From Bacteroides sp. 224 (GTDB lineage Bacteria > Bacteroidota > Bacteroidia > Bacteroidales > Bacteroidaceae), in NCBI RefSeq assembly GCF_010500995.1, contig NZ_QVMK01000006.1:24907-88906 (forward strand): a stretch of DNA of 64,000 bases, written 5' to 3'. The notes under the pieces were generated by a model. That model was not told the origin of the DNA and ran no database searches. It was given only the letters and a program-made list of their open reading frames with translations. Made by a program: the position numbers and the translations under genes. Below are positions 59,483 through 64,000 of the stretch, one piece after another. Position 1 is the stretch's first letter. Each line of letters begins with the position of its first letter.

Positions 59483-60298
59483 ATGAATGAAATCTTTAGT
59501 ATAAAAGGAAAGGTAGCAGTTATCACCGGTGCCGGTGGTGTATTGGGTGGCAGTATTGCAAAAAGTTTTGTGAGGGCAGGTGCTAAGGTCGTGGCAATTG
59601 ATATCCGTCAGGAAAATCTGGATAAACAGGTACAGGAGCTAACCGAACTTGGTGGAGAAGCTATCGGAGTAGTAGGGAATGTACTCGACATACAAAGCCT
59701 GGAAAATGTGGCGCGGGAAATTCTGGCTAAATGGGGACGTATTGATATTCTTTTGAATATAGCCGGAGGCAATTTACCGGGAGCAACCTTAAACCCCGAT
59801 CAAGAGTTTTTCGATATGAAGATTGAAGACTGGGAAAAAGTAACCAACCTGAATATGAACGGAACGGTATACCCTTCGATGGTATTTGGCAGAGTGATGT
59901 CAAAGCAAAAAGGCGGTTCCATTATTAATGTATCTTCTATGGCAGCCTATTCGGCCATCACCCGTGTGCCGGGTTATTCGGCGGCTAAAACAGCCGTAAG
60001 TAACTTTACGCAATGGTTAGCAACAGAAATGGCTTTGAAGTATGGAGATGGAGTTCGGGTAAATGCCATCGCCCCGGGTTTCTTTATTGGTGATCAGAAT
60101 CGGGCTGTATTGATCAATCCCGACGGATCACTTACCGACAGAAGTAAAAAGGTTTTGGCAAAAACTCCAATGGGGCGTTTCGGAGATATTTCGGAGTTAA
60201 ATGGAGCCGTTCAATTCCTTTGTAGTGAAGCCGCAAGCTTTATTACAGGAGTGGTTTTGCCTGTGGATGGCGGATTCAGTGCTTTTAGTGGAGTGTAA
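59483..60298 (+). CDS. SDR oxidoreductase, D-mannonate (fructuronate) reductase type
   Basis: A 271-aa short-chain dehydrogenase: TGAGGVLG (residues 15-22) for NAD(P), NIAG at 92-95, catalytic Ser151/152, and YSAAK (Tyr165, Lys169). The operon with GH115 and UxuA makes it the fructuronate/mannonate oxidoreductase step, converting D-fructuronate to D-mannonate using NADH in uronate breakdown. It is the Bacteroidota SDR-type replacement for UxuB. Confidence 0.85.
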   Translation: MNEIFSIKGKVAVITGAGGVLGGSIAKSFVRAGAKVVAIDIRQENLDKQVQELTELGGEAIGVVGNVLDIQSLENVAREILAKWGRIDILLNIAGGNLPGATLNPDQEFFDMKIEDWEKVTNLNMNGTVYPSMVFGRVMSKQKGGSIINVSSMAAYSAITRVPGYSAAKTAVSNFTQWLATEMALKYGDGVRVNAIAPGFFIGDQNRAVLINPDGSLTDRSKKVLAKTPMGRFGDISELNGAVQFLCSEAASFITGVVLPVDGGFSAFSGV

Positions 60299-60355
60299 AA
60301 TAATAGAATAATCTTATCTTCGTAGGGAGATTATGAATCAATTAAATCAATATCA

Positions 60356-62692
60356 ATGAGAATTATTGCGGTTCTATGCATTAGCCTAATGGTTTCCATG
60401 CAGGCTTTTGCTTCTTTTTCATTTCAGCAAGGGAAAGATATCAAAGTAGTGGTAAACAGTAATGAAGAGAAAGTAGTACATACTGCCCTTGCCCTTTTTC
60501 AAAAAGATTACAGCAACGTTTTTGATGCAAATCTAACAATCAGTAACAAACGGGGGAGTCTTTATGTAGGTACTCTGGGGCTAAAAAGTAAAGCCGAAAA
60601 CCTGGTTGGCAAGGAAGCTGTAGAGGAATTAAAAGATCATCATCATGGCTTCTTAATTACAGTAAAAAAAGGCAATCTGATTGTGCTGGGAAATGATAAA
60701 CAGGGTACCGCTTATGGCGTATTGGAGTTATCGCGTAAGATAGGAGTTTCTCCCTGGATATGGTGGGCCGACTCGCCAGTAGCAAAAAAAGAGAATTTAA
60801 CACTGGAAGAAGGCTATAAACAGTTGGACTATCCGGCTGTTGCCCATCGGGGCATTTTTATCAATGATGAAGACTGGGGGCTTTGTCCCTGGAGTTGGAA
60901 AACCAATGAACCCTCTACACAAGAGGGACGCATTGGCCCTCAAACTCATGAGCGTATCTTTGAACTGTTATTGCGTTTACGCGCCAATATCTTTTGGCCT
61001 GCTATGCATGAGTGTTCACTCCCTTTCTTCCTTATTGAAGGGAATCGGGAAGTGGCCGATCGTTATGGAATAACCATTGGAACCTCTCATTGCGAGCCTA
61101 TGCAACGGAACACAAACGGCGAATGGAAAGTAGCAGGGGTAGGGCAGTACGATTACGTGAAAAATGCGGCGAATGTTTATAAATTCTGGGAAGAACGGGT
61201 GAAAGAGGTAGCTCATTCCAATAACTATTTTACATTAGGTATTCGCGGTGTACATGATAGTAAAATGCTGGGAGCCAATACCATTGAGGAACAACGAAGT
61301 GTATTAAAACAAGTTCTGCAAGATCAACGCGAACTTATTGCTAAATATATGAACAACGACGTGACAAAAGTTCCTCAGGTATTCATCCCCTATAAAGAAG
61401 TGCTCGACATTTATCGGTCCGGTCTCCAAGTGCCGGATGATGTAACCCTGATGTGGTGCGACGATAATTATGGCTATATTAAATACCTTCCCAATGAAGC
61501 CGAACAAAACCGAAAGGGAGGCAACGGTATATATTATCACCTGTCTTACTGGGGGCGTCCTCATGATTATCTTTGGTTAGCTACCACCTCTCCGGCGCTT
61601 ATTCGCACAGAGTTGAAACGGGCTTATGATTACAATGTACGTCAGCTGTGGGTTATTAATATAGGAGATATTAAACCGGGAGAATACTTGCTTGAGTACA
61701 CCCTCGATATGGCATGGGATAAAGAAGTGCTGTTCAACACGAACAGTAATGAGCATCTGAAAAACTGGTTGTCGAGAGAATTTGGTGCAGATATGGCTAC
61801 TAAGCTATTGCCCCTGTGGAATGAATATTATGCACTCAGCTATCGTTGTCGTCCCGAATTTATGGGAAATACCCGTACGGAAGAGAAAAATCCGATTTAT
61901 AAGCAAGTGAAAGATCTGCCATGGGCAGATAGCGAAGTAAAAGAACGCTTAGCTATCTGTCATGAAATGGAAAAACAATTGTTGCAATTATCTTCCACTA
62001 TTGAAGAATCGAAGCGGGCTCATTGGTATCAGTTGGTTGAATATCCTATCAGAAGCTTTTGTGCCATGAACCGTAAAATGCTGGGCGGACAATTGGCTCG
62101 TCACGGAGAAGCTCCTTGGCAAGATGCCGTCAAAGGATACGATGATATTGTAAATATGACCAAAGAGTATAATTCGATGTTGGATGGAAAATGGAATTAT
62201 ATAATGGATTACCACCCACGTAATCTTCCGGTTTTTGAACCTTTGAATACAACCCTTAAAAGCGTGCCATTACCGGAATATGAAGACCAAAAATGGATAT
62301 TGAAACCTTCGGATGGAATCTTTGGAAATGCTTCTTATAAAGTAAACGAACTTGGTTATAGCCGGGAGGCATTGGTGTTGGGCGAGAAGGATGTTTTTTC
62401 AGCTTCACTTCCTGCCTCAACAGATTCGCTGACAGTAACCTTTGCATTTGTTCCCAGTCATCCAATTGGGTCGGATAAATTACAAGTTAAAGTTGAAGTA
62501 GAAGGAGAATCTCCCAAGCTTCTTAATTATGAAACGTATGGCCGGAGCGAAGAATGGAAAGTAAATGTGTTGTATAACCGGGCTACACGTACAATAATGC
62601 TTCCTCCTTCCTCCACTCAGCGTAAGATTCAGGTTCAGGCTATGACTCCCGCTGTTATCCTGGACGAGATAACCATAAAAGCAACAAAATAA
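60356..62692 (+). CDS. GH115 family alpha-glucuronidase
   Basis: A 778-aa exported protein (signal to about 19). The N-terminal domain (about 30-165) precedes the TIM barrel with ININDEDWGLCPWSWK, NIFWPAMHECSLPFF and GITIGTSHCEPMQ, and DVTLMWCDDNYGY, all family hallmarks. It removes (4-O-methyl)-glucuronic acid from xylan chains. It sits between the SDR and UxuA, providing the glucuronate that both then use. Other GH115s of up to about 950 aa have an extra C-terminal module that is shorter here. Confidence 0.92.
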   Translation: MRIIAVLCISLMVSMQAFASFSFQQGKDIKVVVNSNEEKVVHTALALFQKDYSNVFDANLTISNKRGSLYVGTLGLKSKAENLVGKEAVEELKDHHHGFLITVKKGNLIVLGNDKQGTAYGVLELSRKIGVSPWIWWADSPVAKKENLTLEEGYKQLDYPAVAHRGIFINDEDWGLCPWSWKTNEPSTQEGRIGPQTHERIFELLLRLRANIFWPAMHECSLPFFLIEGNREVADRYGITIGTSHCEPMQRNTNGEWKVAGVGQYDYVKNAANVYKFWEERVKEVAHSNNYFTLGIRGVHDSKMLGANTIEEQRSVLKQVLQDQRELIAKYMNNDVTKVPQVFIPYKEVLDIYRSGLQVPDDVTLMWCDDNYGYIKYLPNEAEQNRKGGNGIYYHLSYWGRPHDYLWLATTSPALIRTELKRAYDYNVRQLWVINIGDIKPGEYLLEYTLDMAWDKEVLFNTNSNEHLKNWLSREFGADMATKLLPLWNEYYALSYRCRPEFMGNTRTEEKNPIYKQVKDLPWADSEVKERLAICHEMEKQLLQLSSTIEESKRAHWYQLVEYPIRSFCAMNRKMLGGQLARHGEAPWQDAVKGYDDIVNMTKEYNSMLDGKWNYIMDYHPRNLPVFEPLNTTLKSVPLPEYEDQKWILKPSDGIFGNASYKVNELGYSREALVLGEKDVFSASLPASTDSLTVTFAFVPSHPIGSDKLQVKVEVEGESPKLLNYETYGRSEEWKVNVLYNRATRTIMLPPSSTQRKIQVQAMTPAVILDEITIKATK

Positions 62693-62695
62693 AAG

Positions 62696-63868
62696 ATGGA
62701 AAAAACGTGGAGATGGTTTGGCAAAAAGGATAAGATCACCTTATCTATGCTGAGGCAAATAGGAGTAGAGGGTATCGTTACCGCTTTACACGATATTCCG
62801 AATGGAGAGGTTTGGACATTGGATGCCATTCTCGATTTAAAGAACTATATAGAAGAGGCTGAGTTGAGGTGGTCGGTTGTAGAAAGTCTTCCGGTGAGCG
62901 AAGCCATTAAATATGGTAGCTCAGGAAGAGATAAATTAATTGATAATTATATCATAAGTCTGGAGAATTTAGGAAAAGCCGGTATAAAAACTGTTTGTTA
63001 TAACTTCATGCCTGTTATCGACTGGATCCGTACCGATCTTTATCATAAATTACCGGATGGTACTTCCACCTTATTTTTCGATAAGATTAAGTTTGCTTAT
63101 TTCGATATCTGTATCCTGAAACGGGATAACGCAAAAGAAGATTATTCGGAAGAAGAACTTAATCAGGTGAATGCATTGGATCAGACTATCACCCAAAAAG
63201 AAAAAGATGAACTGATAGACACGATCATTGTGAAGACGCAAGGCTTTATCAATGGAAATATAAAAGAAGGAGATCAGCACCCGGTAGCTATATTCAAGAA
63301 ACTTTTGGATTTATATAAAGGAATAGATAAAGAAATTTTGCGAGAGAATCTTTGTTACTTCTTGAATCGCATCATGCCTGTGTGCGAGGAATACGGAATC
63401 AATATGTGTATTCATCCGGACGATCCTCCTCGGGCGGTGCTTGGTTTACCACGAATAGTAACCGATGCCGAAGATATACAGTGGATCTTAGATGCCGTAG
63501 ATAATCCTCATAATGGGTTAACGTTCTGTGCCGGTTCTTTAAGTTCAGGTATTCAGAATGATGTCCCTACTATGGCAAGAAAGTTTGCGAATCGGATACA
63601 TTTTGTACATTTGCGAAGTACTGATGTATGCAAAAACGGAGATTTTATAGAAGCCTCACATCTGGAAGGTAGAGGACATCTTATTGAACTGGTGCGTATA
63701 TTTGAAAAAGAAAATCCGGAATTGCCCATGCGAGTAGATCATGGACGTCTTATGTTAGGAGATGAAGATAAAGGATATAACCCCGGGTATTCTTTTCATG
63801 GAAGAATGTTTGCACTGGCGCAAGTGGAAGGAATGATGGCAGCGGTCAAGGGGCTATCAAAAGTTTAA
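62696..63868 (+). CDS. uxuA: Mannonate dehydratase UxuA
   Basis: A 390-aa enzyme: EKTWRWFGKKDKITLSMLRQ at the start, CYNFMPVIDWIRTDL, MCIHPDDPPRAVLGLPRI and a closing VDHGRLM are signatures of UxuA. It dehydrates D-mannonate to 2-keto-3-deoxygluconate, the next step after the SDR. Metal and acid/base His/Asp residues lie in HPDDPP, NxFCxGSLSSG and the LRSTD region. It starts 3 bp after GH115. UxaC (glucuronate isomerase) is not in the window. Confidence 0.95.
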   Translation: MEKTWRWFGKKDKITLSMLRQIGVEGIVTALHDIPNGEVWTLDAILDLKNYIEEAELRWSVVESLPVSEAIKYGSSGRDKLIDNYIISLENLGKAGIKTVCYNFMPVIDWIRTDLYHKLPDGTSTLFFDKIKFAYFDICILKRDNAKEDYSEEELNQVNALDQTITQKEKDELIDTIIVKTQGFINGNIKEGDQHPVAIFKKLLDLYKGIDKEILRENLCYFLNRIMPVCEEYGINMCIHPDDPPRAVLGLPRIVTDAEDIQWILDAVDNPHNGLTFCAGSLSSGIQNDVPTMARKFANRIHFVHLRSTDVCKNGDFIEASHLEGRGHLIELVRIFEKENPELPMRVDHGRLMLGDEDKGYNPGYSFHGRMFALAQVEGMMAAVKGLSKV

Positions 63869-64000
63869 GTTGATTATAAAACAGTTTGAACACAGAAGGC
63901 ACGGGAGCGTAAATTAAACTGTGTCAGCTTTTCGCTTTCACTTTAAGGTTTCAGGTTTTTCATTCCCCTGTCTCATTCAATGGGTAATGAGGAACCTGAG

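Noticed and set aside
1..64000. CRISPR arrays, tRNA and rRNA genes
   Set aside because: No regularly spaced repeats with unique spacers, no cloverleaf-forming tRNA and no rRNA signature was recognised on either strand by reading; a program scan would be needed to exclude a tRNA at the ICE end.

Overview
The window looks like Bacteroidales DNA (Bacteroides, Parabacteroides or a relative). The reasons are a Bacteroidota-type (subtype iii) type VI secretion system, a CTnDOT-style traA-traQ conjugation module, TAnnTTTG promoter -7 boxes, an anaerobic sulfatase-maturase, and GH92 and GH115 glycosidases. A genus cannot be fixed from the sequence alone.

Region 1 (1-20107, all + strand) is most of a T6SS locus, cut by the left edge inside tssH/clpV. 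The order is tssH end, two TssD (Hcp) tube proteins, a small candidate effector with a TPR lipoprotein, two more TssD-like proteins, an unknown small gene, tssE, tssF, tssI (VgrG), an unknown 259-aa gene, a DUF4280 PAAR-like spike tip, a 909-aa candidate effector ending in a zinc-metalloprotease domain, a candidate exported immunity protein, tssN, tssK, tssG, and the Bacteroidota membrane-complex genes (tssQ/O/P/R type). It closes with a clear intrinsic terminator. tssB and tssC are not in the window.

Region 2 (20130-21861, - strand) is a TetR regulator overlapping a KAS III-like ketosynthase. A second, divergent TetR-KAS III pair lies in the chromosomal part at 53409-55077.

Region 3 (22009-39598) is the mobilisation and conjugation module of an integrative conjugative element (ICE). 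VirD4 coupling protein, MobB relaxase and MobA run leftward. They diverge from a ParA-traB/C/D-traE-F-G-I-J-K-L-M-N-O-Q operon, which ends with a methyltransferase-like gene and an M23 peptidase. No traP primase is seen.

Region 4 (39607-45319, - strand) is the ICE accessory cluster: a LOTUS-domain protein, several unknown small proteins, PcfJ-like and PcfK-like proteins and a 56-aa small ORF. Similar hairpins recur at the gene junctions. Region 5 (45320-49225) holds two HTH (excisionase-like) proteins, a RhuM-like protein and two tyrosine recombinases. The ICE end is inferred to lie in the gene-free 49226-49654 stretch.

Region 6 (49655-64000) reads as chromosome: anSME maturase, serine hydrolase, WYL regulator, TetR-KAS III with matching GTGAAC palindromes in front of each gene, GH92 mannosidase, MFS transporter and AraC regulator, then a glucuronoxylan side-chain operon (mannonate oxidoreductase, GH115 alpha-glucuronidase, UxuA mannonate dehydratase). 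The whole left three quarters therefore appears to be a T6SS-carrying conjugative element beside a carbohydrate-use locus.
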